Shown here: in pieces, positions 49,115 through 57,689 of the stretch
Position numbering within the stretch: the first letter of the stretch is position 1
Layout: every line of letters begins with the position of its first letter
Assembly (NCBI GenBank): GCA_910587095.1
Contig: CAJUMJ010000019.1
Location: forward strand, 1-64,000
Reading direction: 5' to 3'
Length of the DNA stretch: 64,000 nucleotides
Source of the DNA: an uncultured Lachnospiraceae bacterium
GTDB lineage: Bacteria; Bacillota; Clostridia; Lachnospirales; Lachnospiraceae
Notes under the pieces: model-generated
The model's database searches: none
Seen by the model: the letters and a program-made list of their open reading frames with translations, nothing else
What the model was told of the DNA's origin: nothing
Made by a program: the position numbers and the translations under genes

Positions 49115-49264
49115 CGTATACATTGGATTATTGGTAATATTAAAGGCGTACGGGTTCTTATCGTGGAGAGGCATTTTGTATTTTATAAAATTTATGAGGA
49201 TAAGAAAGAAGTTACTATATATGCAATTGCAGATGGGAGACGAGAATATAGAAATTTAATATGA
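49115..49264 (+). pseudogene. C-terminal fragment of a RelE/ParE-type toxin
   Basis: The frame encodes IIGNIKGVRVLIVERHFVFY, then KIYEDKKEVTIYAIADGRRE and YRNLI. This is the last half of a RelE/ParE toxin, including the conserved RVL...YKI...GRREY positions. A stop precedes it at 49112 and no start or antitoxin gene is found. It is a decayed toxin-antitoxin locus next to tRNA genes. Confidence 0.65.
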
Positions 49265-49465
49265 TGGATCCAGTATAAATAAAGCCGGTCCTGATTAGCG
49301 GGCTGGATTTTAGTACCGATTAAGCATTTCAAAGGGGTAAAAGGTTGGTTAGACCCTCAAAATGATACAAAAAGGGATCAAAGTGACCAAAACGTCATCC
49401 CATTCACAAAAATAAAAAGAACCGAAAACCCTGATAAATCAACGCTTTCAGCTCTCTAAGAGTAA
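49265..49465. other. Gene-free stretch beside tRNA-Leu(AAG)
   Basis: AT-rich, no ORF of note. AGCC...GGCT around 49279-49300 could be a weak hairpin. It borders the 3' end of a tRNA gene, a common integration site, but I see no direct repeat of the tRNA end. Confidence 0.35.
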
Positions 49466-49549
49466 TGCGGAAGATGGGACTTGAACCCACACGTCGTTTC
49501 CAACACTAGATCCTTAGTCTAGCCTGTCTGCCAATTCCAGCACTTCCGC
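49466..49549 (-). tRNA. tRNA-Leu (anticodon AAG)
   Basis: An 84-nt class II tRNA: acceptor GCGGAAG/CTTCCGC with discriminator A, D-loop GAATTGGCAGA, anticodon stem CTAGA/TCTAG with loop CTAAGGA, long variable arm, T-loop TTCAAGT. The anticodon AAG reads CUU. CCA is not encoded. Identity elements fit leucine. Confidence 0.93.
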
Positions 49550-49571
49550 ACATGTTCACGACGCAAGTAAT

Positions 49572-49600
49572 ATATTACTATCAGAACTCTCAAAAGTCAA
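49572..49600 (-). promoter_or_regulatory. Promoter of tRNA-Leu(AAG)
   Basis: On the minus strand TTGACT (49600-49595) and TAATAT (49577-49572) are 17 bp apart, 22 bp before the tRNA. Confidence 0.75.
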
Positions 49601-49701
49601 GATGTTTTTCTAAAAAATTTTTCAAATTTTGCAGATACTCTTGAAAGAGCAAACAGTGATCACATGCAAATAAAAAAATTAAAAGATTTTATCATAAGGG
49701 C

Positions 49702-49730
49702 TTGACATTAGACAAAAAAGGAGCTAAAAT
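49702..49730 (+). promoter_or_regulatory. Promoter of tRNA-Leu(CAG)
   Basis: Perfect TTGACA at 49702-49707 and TAAAAT at 49725-49730, spaced 17 bp, 11 bp before the tRNA. Confidence 0.85.
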
Positions 49731-49741
49731 AACATTTGTTC

Positions 49742-49825
49742 GCAGGAATGGCGGAATTGGCAGACGCGCACGGTTCAGGTCCGTGTGGTAGCAATACCAT
49801 GAGAGTTCAAGTCTCTTTTCCTGCA
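49742..49825 (+). tRNA. tRNA-Leu (anticodon CAG)
   Basis: An 84-nt class II tRNA: acceptor GCAGGAA/TTCCTGC with discriminator A, D-loop GAATTGGCAGA, anticodon stem CACGG/CCGTG with loop TTCAGGT, variable arm TGGTAGCAATACCA, T-loop TTCAAGT. CCA not encoded. Confidence 0.95.
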
Positions 49826-49832
49826 CGCACTT

Positions 49833-49861
49833 AAGACATCGCTTCGGCGGTGTCTTTTTTG
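49833..49861 (+). terminator. Terminator of tRNA-Leu(CAG)
   Basis: AAGACATCGC at 49833-49842 pairs with GCGGTGTCTT at 49847-49856 around a TTCG loop, followed by Ts. Confidence 0.92.
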
Positions 49862-49967
49862 TACGGTTTGCTGTGCGTGTTTCTAACAGGTTAAGTGTGA
49901 CGGAGAGTAGGATGAATCCGCACATATAAAGGAAACAAGAAAAGGCAAATTATCACATCTTAGTCTA

Positions 49968-49996
49968 TTTCCAAGAAAATATTTCCTCTCTATAAT
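49968..49996 (+). promoter_or_regulatory. Likely original promoter of the GH94 gene
   Basis: TTTCCA at 49968-49973 and TATAAT at 49991-49996, spaced 17 bp. The end of this promoter overlaps the left direct repeat of the inserted element. Confidence 0.5.
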
Positions 49997-50248
49997 GTAA
50001 GCTAAGAATAGGCGTTTGCGAAACTCTTTTAAGATTGTTGAATTTGCACAAATAGTATAATCAACGCAGACTCGTTTTCGCTCCATTCCAAACGCAGCGG
50101 TACTAGGCTCGAAAAAACCGCGCCAAGTGCCGGCAGTTTTAATCCGAAGGATTTAAAGACTTTCCAAGGGTCTGCTTATAATTATACTATTTGCACAAAA
50201 AGAGCCACGATTTGATGAGTTTCGCAAATGCTTAATGTAAGCTAAGAA
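49993..50248. mobile_element. MITE-like inverted-repeat insertion flanked by 16-bp direct repeats
   Basis: TAATGTAAGCTAAGAA occurs at 49993-50008 and 50233-50248. Between them the 224-bp insert has terminal inverted repeats (GCGTTTGCGAAACTC against GAGTTTCGCAAATGC), inner arms AAATAGTATAA/TTATACTATTT and GCAGAC/GTCTGC, and an AATCC-GAA-GGATT hairpin at its heart. No ORF. It lies between promoter and start of the GH94 gene. Confidence 0.7.
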
Positions 50249-50303
50249 GGCAGAAAGGGGTAGAAGATGTCGGAAAGATGTCTTAGAATAATAGGGAGGT
50301 CAT

Positions 50304-52715
50304 ATGAGATACGGACATTTTGACAATGAAAAGAGGGAGTATGTTATTGACAGGGTGGATCTGCCCTGTTCCTGGACGAATTATTTGGGCGTGGAGGATA
50401 TGGCGGCTGTGGTGAACCACACGGCGGGCGGTTATCTTTTCTACAAGACGCCCGAGTACCACAGGATCAGCCGCTTCCGGGGCAATGCGGTGCCCATGGA
50501 CAGACCAGGTTTCTATGTGTATCTGCGTGACAACGACAGCGCGGATTATTGGTCCATTTCATGGCAGCCGGTGGGCAAGCCGTTAGATCAGGCGAAGTAC
50601 GCCTGCCGCCACGGCATGTCCTACACGGTTTATGAGTGCGGGTATGAGGGGATACAGGCGTCACAGACCATGTTTATTCCCAGAGGCGAGGCGGTACAGC
50701 TATGGGACGTGAAAGTGAAGAACACGGGGGACCGGGTAAGGAATTTAAGCTTGTTTTCCTATCTGGAATTTTCCTTCCACCATATTATGATCGACAACCA
50801 GAATTATCAGATGAGCCTGTACTGTGCGGGTGCGTCTTACGAGGACGGGATCATCGAGGAAGATTTATTCTATGAGGAGGAAGGGTATCAGTATTTTACG
50901 GCGGACTTTACGCCGGACGGTTTCGACTGTATGCGGGACAAATTCCTCGGTACATACAATACGGAGACAAATCCGGCGGCAGTGATCGCGGGTAAGTGTT
51001 TTTCTTCCGGCGAAAAGGGAGGAAACCATTGCGGCAGTCTGCAAAAGAATCTGACCCTGCAGCCGGGGGAGGAAGCGCGTTTTGTATTTATGCTCGGAGA
51101 GGGAAGAAGAGACGAGGGCAGGCGCGTCCGCGCAAAGTATGCGGATCACGGCGCGGTGGATGCGGCACGTGAGGATCTTGGAAACTATTGGGAGGAGAAG
51201 TGCTCCAAACTGCAGGTGCAGACGCCGAATGCAGGTATGAATACCCTGCTCAACACATGGACGCTGTATCAGTCGGAGATCAACGTGATGTTCTCTCGGT
51301 TTGCCTCTTTTATCGAGGTGGGAGGCAGAGTGGGGCTGGGCTACCGGGACACGGCGCAGGACGCCATGACGATCCCTCACTCGAATCCCGACAAGTGCAG
51401 GGAGCGGATAGAGCAGCTTTTAAGAGGGCTGACGAGCGCGGGCTATGGTCTGCACCTGTTCCAGCCGGAATGGTTTATGGAAGATACGGGCGCAAAGCCT
51501 TTCAAATCCCCGACGGTAATTCCGGAGCCTGATAAGAACAGCATTATTCACGGATTGAAGGATGCCTGTTCGGACGACGCCCTTTGGCTGGTGGCAGCGG
51601 TGACGGAATACATTAAGGAGACGGGGGATCAGGAGTTTGCTTCCCTGCAGTTACCTTATGCGGACACGTTTCTGGAAGGGAAAAAGGAGACGGAGTCGGT
51701 CTATGAGCATCTGAAACGGATTCTGGACTTTTCCGCGGAACAGGTGGGGCAGACGGGCATCTGCAAGGGGCTACGCGCGGACTGGAACGACTGTCTGAAT
51801 CTTGGCGGCGGCGAGAGCGCCATGGTCAGCTTCCTGCACTACTGGGCGCTGACGCAGTTTACAGGGCTGGCGAAGCGCCTTGGAAAGGATGAAGATGTAG
51901 AAAAATACGAGCGGATTGCGGCGCAGGTACAGGAAGTGTGCAATACGCAGCTTTGGGATGGCGAGTGGTTTATCAGAGGCATCACGGCGAAGGGGAAAAA
52001 GATCGGCACGCAGACGGATGCGGAGGGCAGGGTGCATCTGGAGTCCAACGCATGGGCGGTTCTGTCGGGCGCGGCGGATGAGGAGAAAGCGGATAAGGCG
52101 CTGGCGGCCATAGACGAATATCTCTACACTCCCTACGGACTTTTGCTGAACACGCCTTCTTACACGGTGCCGGATGACGATATCGGTTTTGTCACCAGAG
52201 TGTATCCGGGCGTGAAGGAAAACGGCGCGATTTTTTCCCATCCGAATCCCTGGGCGTGGGCGGCGGCCTGTATGAGAGGCAGAGGCGATCTGGCGATGAA
52301 ATTTTACGATGCGCTCTGTCCCTACCATCAGAATGACCAGATTGAGATGCGGGAGTCGGAGCCCTATTCCTACTGTCAGTTTGTTATGGGCAAGGACCAC
52401 AGCGCATACGGCAGGGCGAGACATCCCTTTATGACAGGCTCCGGCGGCTGGTCTTACTTTTCGGCTACCCGTTACATGCTTGGCATCCGGCCGGACTATG
52501 ACAGTCTGACCGTTGATCCTTGTATTCCGGCGGACTGGAAGTCGTTTGACGCGCTCCGCGTATGGAGGGGGGCTGTCTACGAGATCCGGGTGAGCAACCC
52601 GGACGGCGTGATGAAGGGCGTGAAGGAAATCAGAGTGGACGGCGTGATGATAGATAAGATTCTTCCCATGGAAGCGGGCAGCAGGCATGTGGTGGAAGTG
52701 GTTATGGGTGTATAA
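50304..52715 (+). CDS. GH94 beta-glycoside phosphorylase (cellobiose/chitobiose phosphorylase type)
   Basis: An 803-residue intracellular inverting phosphorylase that splits a beta-linked disaccharide with phosphate to sugar-1-phosphate plus sugar. It starts MRYGHFDNEKREYVIDRVD, as GH94 enzymes do. The general-acid Asp is in GLRADWNDCLNLGGG; RVGLGYRDTAQDAM and TGSGGWSYFSATRYMLGIRP are conserved. Length equals characterised cellobiose and N,N'-diacetylchitobiose phosphorylases; TPEYHRISRFRGN tilts toward the chitobiose group, but specificity is not settled. The phosphohexomutase 54 nt downstream would use its product. Confidence 0.93.
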   Translation: MRYGHFDNEKREYVIDRVDLPCSWTNYLGVEDMAAVVNHTAGGYLFYKTPEYHRISRFRGNAVPMDRPGFYVYLRDNDSADYWSISWQPVGKPLDQAKYACRHGMSYTVYECGYEGIQASQTMFIPRGEAVQLWDVKVKNTGDRVRNLSLFSYLEFSFHHIMIDNQNYQMSLYCAGASYEDGIIEEDLFYEEEGYQYFTADFTPDGFDCMRDKFLGTYNTETNPAAVIAGKCFSSGEKGGNHCGSLQKNLTLQPGEEARFVFMLGEGRRDEGRRVRAKYADHGAVDAAREDLGNYWEEKCSKLQVQTPNAGMNTLLNTWTLYQSEINVMFSRFASFIEVGGRVGLGYRDTAQDAMTIPHSNPDKCRERIEQLLRGLTSAGYGLHLFQPEWFMEDTGAKPFKSPTVIPEPDKNSIIHGLKDACSDDALWLVAAVTEYIKETGDQEFASLQLPYADTFLEGKKETESVYEHLKRILDFSAEQVGQTGICKGLRADWNDCLNLGGGESAMVSFLHYWALTQFTGLAKRLGKDEDVEKYERIAAQVQEVCNTQLWDGEWFIRGITAKGKKIGTQTDAEGRVHLESNAWAVLSGAADEEKADKALAAIDEYLYTPYGLLLNTPSYTVPDDDIGFVTRVYPGVKENGAIFSHPNPWAWAAACMRGRGDLAMKFYDALCPYHQNDQIEMRESEPYSYCQFVMGKDHSAYGRARHPFMTGSGGWSYFSATRYMLGIRPDYDSLTVDPCIPADWKSFDALRVWRGAVYEIRVSNPDGVMKGVKEIRVDGVMIDKILPMEAGSRHVVEVVMGV

Positions 52716-52769
52716 AGGAGCGAACATACGCAAAGCGCGTAGCGAAGAGATAAACTAGGAGGGTACACT

Positions 52770-54182
52770 ATGATACAGTTTGGGACAGGCGGCTGGAGAG
52801 CCGTGATCGGAGATGAATTTACCAAAGAGAATATTCAGATTTTATCCAGAGCCATCTGCGACAAGATGCGGGAGGAGAAGGTGGCGCACGAGGGAATTGT
52901 ACTTGGCTATGACAGGCGTTTTCTGTCAAAGGAGGCCATGCAGTGGGCGGCGCAGGTCTTTGCCGCGGAAGGGATCAAGGCAAGCCTCATCAACAAATCG
53001 GCCCCCACGCCGCTTGTCATGTTCTATGTGATGAAGCATGAGTACCACTACGGTATGATGATTACCGCAAGCCACAATCCGGCGATATACAACGGTATTA
53101 AAGTGTTTACCTTTGGCGGCCGGGATGCGGACGAGGTGCAGACGGCGGATATCGAGCGCTACATAAACGAAGTGACGGATATTCCCGTGGACGAGATGAA
53201 TTATGCGGAAGGGATAGAAAAGGGGCTGATTGAGGAAATCTATCCGCTAAACGAGTACCTGGACAGCATCATCGACACGGTGGATATGGACAAGATCAAG
53301 AAGCGTGGGCTGCGCGTGGCGCTTGACCCGATGTACGGGGTGAGCGAGACGTCTTTAAAGACGATTCTTATGACTGCAAGGTGCGAGGTGGAAACCATTC
53401 ACGAGAGGCATGATACGCTTTTTGGCGGGAAACTTCCCGCGCCAACCGCGGAGACGCTTCGCACCCTGCAAAATTATGTGCTTGACAGACGCTGCGATTT
53501 GGGGCTTGCCACGGACGGCGACGCGGATCGGATCGGCGTGATCGACGATCAGGGCAATTTCCTGCATCCCAACGATATTCTGGTGCTGTTGTATTACTAT
53601 CTGGTGAAATATAAGGGCTGGCACGGTCCGGCGGTAAGAAATATCTGTACCACCCATCTGCTTGACCGGGTGGCGGAGAGCTTCGGGGAGAAATGTTACG
53701 AGGTGCCGGTCGGATTTAAACATATCTCGGCGAAAATGTTTGAGGCGGACGCCATTATCGGCGGCGAATCCTCCGGCGGCATGGCGGTGAGGGGACATAT
53801 CAAGGGCAAGGACGGCATTTACGCATCCGCGCTACTGGTGGAGATGATCGCGATGACGGGTATGAAGTTGTCCGAGATTATGGAGACGATTCGAAAAGAA
53901 TTTGGCGGCATGGCGCTGGAGGAGCGGGATTACCGTTTCAGTCCCGAGAAGAAGGAGGCCATTCAGAAACAACTGCTGACGGATAAGGAGCTGCCGCAAA
54001 TCCCTTATGAGGTGGGGAATGTATCCTACCTGGACGGCTTAAAGATTTACTTAAAGGACGGCGGCTGGATTTCGGTCAGGTTCTCCGGCACGGAGCCCCT
54101 GCTTCGCATCTTCTGTGAAATGAAGAAGAAACAGGATGCGGCGGCGTTCTGTGAGGTGTTTGAGGAATATCTTTCGCTCTGA
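52770..54182 (+). CDS. Phosphoglucomutase/phosphomannomutase family protein
   Basis: A 470-residue alpha-D-phosphohexomutase. The phosphoserine loop is MMITASHNPAIYNGIK, the metal loop ATDGDADRIGV, the sugar loop GGESSGGMAV and the phosphate loop RFSGTEPLLRIF. It interconverts sugar-1- and sugar-6-phosphates. Directly after the GH94 gene, it probably feeds phosphorolysis products to glycolysis or amino-sugar metabolism. GGAGG precedes ATG 52770. Confidence 0.93.
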   Translation: MIQFGTGGWRAVIGDEFTKENIQILSRAICDKMREEKVAHEGIVLGYDRRFLSKEAMQWAAQVFAAEGIKASLINKSAPTPLVMFYVMKHEYHYGMMITASHNPAIYNGIKVFTFGGRDADEVQTADIERYINEVTDIPVDEMNYAEGIEKGLIEEIYPLNEYLDSIIDTVDMDKIKKRGLRVALDPMYGVSETSLKTILMTARCEVETIHERHDTLFGGKLPAPTAETLRTLQNYVLDRRCDLGLATDGDADRIGVIDDQGNFLHPNDILVLLYYYLVKYKGWHGPAVRNICTTHLLDRVAESFGEKCYEVPVGFKHISAKMFEADAIIGGESSGGMAVRGHIKGKDGIYASALLVEMIAMTGMKLSEIMETIRKEFGGMALEERDYRFSPEKKEAIQKQLLTDKELPQIPYEVGNVSYLDGLKIYLKDGGWISVRFSGTEPLLRIFCEMKKKQDAAAFCEVFEEYLSL

Positions 54183-54220
54183 GGAAAAGAAAGGAGTGCG
54201 AATTTCCTATATCAAAAAAG

Positions 54221-54253
54221 CGGCGGTCCGGCGGGATAAAACCCGGACTGCCG
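54221..54253 (+). other. Strong hairpin between mutase and sensor kinase genes
   Basis: CGGCGGTCCGG at 54221-54231 pairs with CCGGACTGCCG at 54243-54253 (one wobble). No T-run follows, so it is more likely an mRNA processing or stability element than a terminator. Confidence 0.5.
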
Positions 54254-54275
54254 TTGGAAAAAGGACGGGAGAGCC

Positions 54276-56072
54276 ATGGATATATTGGCGGGAAAAGAAA
54301 AGAAGGAAAATGGAAAGCGGAAATCACTCAGATGGAGCATGATAAGGCGGCTCGTGTTTGGGTGGTTTTTGCCGTTGTTTTTGATGATTTGCGTCGTCAT
54401 TTTAATAATGACGAAAAACGTGCTTGGACAGGTGGAGCAGACGATCCAATCATCCGTGGAGAAGACCGTGGAGATTATGCAGATTCAGCTAAAGGACTGC
54501 GAGACGGCATCCAAGAATGCGTCCTATATGGCGGTGATCGCGAAGTATTACAGACAGTACTGGGGCGTGGAGGACCGCACGGACTTTAAAAAGAGCGTGG
54601 AGGTATTTTTAAGGCAGCAGTATGCCTATGACGACAACTGCAGGAGCGCGGAGCTTGTGGTTTTAAACGAACCGGGAAGCTGTTATTATGCCCTCAACGA
54701 GAGCAACGGCGGCACTTATCAGGATATCCGTTTCTTTAACGCCAACGCGCGTGAGAAAATATTGGAGGTGGCCAGGACGCTCGACACGAGAACCACGCTT
54801 GTGGGGGTGGAGGGAAAAATTTATATGGTCAGGAATCTGGTGACTTCCAAGTTTGAACCTTATGCGGTGCTTGCGCTGGAGTTGGAGCAGGATTCGCTGA
54901 TGAAAAGTTACACAGGGATTTGGGGATATGCGGATGCGGCTCTGTACTGGAACGGAGAGCTTTTGGTGCCGGGGATAAAGGAACATGAAAAACACCAGGA
55001 GCACGACTATGCGTATATTGTGGATGCGCTTGAAAAGCGCGACGCGGTGTATGAGTACAAGGCGGGAGGCTATTCCCATGTGTACCGCAGAATCAACACT
55101 TATGGAGGGACATTGGTGCTTCGGGTCAGCCTGGACAACAGTGTGATCTATGCGGAGATGGCTGTCATGCAGTATTTCTTCCTGATTCTGTTTCTCTTTA
55201 TGATACCGTTGGTAGTACAGATGATGCGTTTCTTCCATAAGAAAGTGACGGTGCCGCTGGGGGAGCTGATTGTCGCCGCGGATTCAGTCAGAGAGGGGAA
55301 ACTTGGCATACAGATCGCGAACGAGGAGGACAACGAGGAGTTCTACCGCATGAAGGAGTCCTTCAACCATATGTCGCAGCAGCTTAAGAATCAGTTTGAC
55401 AAGATATATCTGGAGGAGGTTGCGCTGAGGGATGCGAAGATTATGGCGCTGCAGTCACAGATCAATCCCCATTTCCTGAATAATACGCTTGAGATCATCA
55501 ATTGGGAGGCGCGGCTTAACGGGAATGACAAAGTGAGCGGTATGATCGAGGCGCTTTCCACCATGCTGGGGGAGACGATGAACCGAAAGGAAGCGCAGTT
55601 TCACTCGGTTGCGGACGAGATGGCCTATGCGGATGCCTATCTGTACATTATCTCCCAGCGTTTTGGGGCAAAGTTCAGGTGTACGCAAAAGATTGACGAG
55701 CGGCTTTTGACGCTGCAGGTGCCAAGACTCATTATCCAGCCCATTGTGGAAAACGCTGTGGAGCACGGTATGGATACCGCCACACAGGGGAGGCTGGAAA
55801 TCAGACTGTTTGAGCGGGAGGACGGGTATCTTTGCATTGAGGTGGAGGACAACGGACGCCTGACGCGGACAGACCGGCAAAAGATAGACAGGCTGATGAA
55901 TCAGGACATAGAGCCGTCGAAGGAAAAGCGGGTCAGCCTCGGTATTAGGAATGTTGACCAGAGACTCAAGATGATTTACGGGGCGGATTGTGGATTGTTT
56001 ATAGCGGGAAGCGAGGAGAAAAATACGGTCAGCACAATTTTGCTCAAAACGGATGTGCCAACCGGACAATAA
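54276..56072 (+). CDS. YesM-type sensor histidine kinase
   Basis: A 598-residue membrane kinase. Membrane helices near residues 30-53 and 297-320 flank an extracytoplasmic sensing domain of ~240 residues. A HAMP region (VTVPLGELIVAADSVREGKL), the His_kinase block with phospho-His ~398 in QSQINPHFLNNTLEIINW, and an ATPase domain (IIQPIVENAVEHGM, VEDNGR, LGIRNVDQRLKMIYG) follow. Partner is the YesN-type regulator at 59669, beyond the ABC genes. It probably senses an extracellular sugar, possibly through the binding protein next to it. Confidence 0.93.
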   Translation: MDILAGKEKKENGKRKSLRWSMIRRLVFGWFLPLFLMICVVILIMTKNVLGQVEQTIQSSVEKTVEIMQIQLKDCETASKNASYMAVIAKYYRQYWGVEDRTDFKKSVEVFLRQQYAYDDNCRSAELVVLNEPGSCYYALNESNGGTYQDIRFFNANAREKILEVARTLDTRTTLVGVEGKIYMVRNLVTSKFEPYAVLALELEQDSLMKSYTGIWGYADAALYWNGELLVPGIKEHEKHQEHDYAYIVDALEKRDAVYEYKAGGYSHVYRRINTYGGTLVLRVSLDNSVIYAEMAVMQYFFLILFLFMIPLVVQMMRFFHKKVTVPLGELIVAADSVREGKLGIQIANEEDNEEFYRMKESFNHMSQQLKNQFDKIYLEEVALRDAKIMALQSQINPHFLNNTLEIINWEARLNGNDKVSGMIEALSTMLGETMNRKEAQFHSVADEMAYADAYLYIISQRFGAKFRCTQKIDERLLTLQVPRLIIQPIVENAVEHGMDTATQGRLEIRLFEREDGYLCIEVEDNGRLTRTDRQKIDRLMNQDIEPSKEKRVSLGIRNVDQRLKMIYGADCGLFIAGSEEKNTVSTILLKTDVPTGQ

Positions 56073-56091
56073 AAGGCAAAAAAGGACAATA
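56064..56091 (+). promoter_or_regulatory. Direct repeat GGACAATA, candidate response-regulator site
   Basis: GGACAATA at 56064-56071 and 56084-56091 are spaced exactly 20 bp, two helical turns, and end 7 bp before a weak -35. This is the geometry expected for an AraC-type activator. Confidence 0.5.
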
Positions 56092-56098
56092 CCAACAA

Positions 56099-56127
56099 TT
56101 TTATGTATCCCTTTTCCGGCGTATGAT
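56099..56127 (+). promoter_or_regulatory. Activator-dependent promoter of the second ABC operon
   Basis: A poor -35 (TTTTAT, 56099-56104) and good -10 (TATGAT, 56122-56127) with 17-bp spacing, 58 bp before the binding-protein gene. Confidence 0.55.
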
Positions 56128-56185
56128 AAATACATAAACAACAACCGAGCAATAAAGTGAAGGGAAACGAAAGGGAGGAAAAGGG

Positions 56186-57592
56186 ATGAAGAAAAGAATC
56201 ATAGCAGCGATGCTTACAGGCGCCATGGTATTATCCATGACAGCTTGCGGAAAGAGCGGTGATACGACAAGTACGGCAGGAGCGGACAACGGGGCGGCGC
56301 CTGCGGCAGATGAGGATGCGGGTCAGGCAGAGCAGGCACCTGCGGCGGATGCGGCGGGTGCCGTGGAGCTGGTAGTGACCACCACCTTCGCGGGCGAGGA
56401 TTCCAACGCACAAAATTATAAGGATGCAGTGAAGGCATGGGAGGCGGAGACAGGCAATGCGGTTGTTGACACTTCCGCAACGGCTGACGAGACTTTCAAG
56501 ACAAGGGTGGCGACAGACTTTGAGACGGGTTCTGAACCGGATGTACTATTTTTCTTCAATGGCGCTGATTCTAACAGTTTTATTGAGGCAGGAAAAGTAG
56601 TTTCGATTGATGAGATCCGTGCGGAGTATCCGGACTACGCTTCCAACATGAATGAAGATCTGATCACGGCATCTTTGGTAGATAATAAGAAGTATGCGGT
56701 GCCGGCAAACGGTTACTGGGAAGCAATGTTTGTGAATACGGAGATTCTAGAGGCGGCAGGCGTGTCTATGCCGGGTACGGATTACACCATGGATCAGTTC
56801 AAAGCGGACTGTGAGAAGATCAAGGCAGCAGGTTACGCGCCGATCGCAGCAGCGCTGGGCAATATCCCTCATTACTGGTGGGAGTTCGCGATCTTTAACA
56901 ACCAGTCTCCGGCAACTCACCTGGAAATCCCGGAGAACGCTGGCGATGAGAACGGCCAGGCATGGGTGCAGGGCATGAACGATATCAAAGAGCTGTATGA
57001 GCTTGGATATTTCCCGGAGAATACGCTCTCCGCAACGGACGATGAGACGTTTGCAATGTTCACGGAAGGCAAGGCGGCATTCCTGATTGACGGCTCCTGG
57101 AAAGTCGGCGGTATCGTGAGCGCATGCCAGTCCGACCCGAACGATCCGTCGACGCTGGATTCTGCAAAGTTAGATAAGTTTGACGTAACGTATGTACCCG
57201 GCAAGGGAGACAGGAAGGCGACTGACCTGATAGGCGGTCTTTCCTCCGGCTACTTTATCACAAGAAAGGCATGGGACGATCCGGCGAAGAGAGCGGCAGC
57301 AGTCAGCTTTGTAGAGTATCTGACTTCTGACGAGATGGTTCCCAAGTTTGCACAGCACGGCGCATCTGCACTTAAAAATGCACCGGAGGTTGACGCTTCT
57401 GAGTTTAATGTTCTGCAGGTTAAGGCGATGAACATGATGGCGGGCACCACATCCCTGACGGGGGCGGTACAGGATCTGTTCGCAGGCGACTGCCGCATTT
57501 CCACCTTCGACGGCATGCCCGAGATTGTGACGGGCAGAGTGGCGGCCGAGGACGCGGTTGCGGAAGGGCTTGACGCGTACCACAATCAGTAA
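56186..57592 (+). CDS. Sugar ABC transporter substrate-binding lipoprotein (GH94 locus)
   Basis: A 468-residue family 1 solute-binding protein with signal peptide and lipobox LSMTAC (Cys21), an Ala/Asp/Glu-rich linker (residues ~25-55), and binding-lobe motifs such as ATDFETGSEPDVLFFFNGAD, MFTEGKAAFLIDGSWKVGG and GGLSSGYFITRKAWDDP. GGGAGG precedes the ATG. It probably captures the beta-glycoside split by the GH94 enzyme. A hairpin after its stop may raise its mRNA level relative to the permeases. Confidence 0.93.
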   Translation: MKKRIIAAMLTGAMVLSMTACGKSGDTTSTAGADNGAAPAADEDAGQAEQAPAADAAGAVELVVTTTFAGEDSNAQNYKDAVKAWEAETGNAVVDTSATADETFKTRVATDFETGSEPDVLFFFNGADSNSFIEAGKVVSIDEIRAEYPDYASNMNEDLITASLVDNKKYAVPANGYWEAMFVNTEILEAAGVSMPGTDYTMDQFKADCEKIKAAGYAPIAAALGNIPHYWWEFAIFNNQSPATHLEIPENAGDENGQAWVQGMNDIKELYELGYFPENTLSATDDETFAMFTEGKAAFLIDGSWKVGGIVSACQSDPNDPSTLDSAKLDKFDVTYVPGKGDRKATDLIGGLSSGYFITRKAWDDPAKRAAAVSFVEYLTSDEMVPKFAQHGASALKNAPEVDASEFNVLQVKAMNMMAGTTSLTGAVQDLFAGDCRISTFDGMPEIVTGRVAAEDAVAEGLDAYHNQ

Positions 57593-57615
57593 ATGACATA
57601 GCGGAGTATCAGTAA

Positions 57616-57638
57616 GGGGCAGGGGATTACCCTGCCTC
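57616..57638 (+). other. Stem-loop after the binding-protein gene
   Basis: GGGGCAGGG at 57616-57624 pairs with CCCTGCCTC at 57630-57638 around GATTA. Such hairpins commonly stabilise the upstream mRNA in ABC operons; the weak T-tract also allows partial termination. Confidence 0.6.
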
Positions 57639-57689
57639 TCATGGTAAAAGGCTTAATTTTGGGATTTGGGGAAAGTGTGGAGGTAGCTT

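Noticed and set aside
49466..49825. Integration scar (att duplication) at the tRNA-Leu genes
   Set aside because: No repeat of either tRNA 3' end was seen in the flanking sequence.
51771..52733. A 320-codon minus-strand frame opposite the GH94 gene
   Set aside because: Shadow of a well-supported gene, with basic composition typical of reversed coding sequence.
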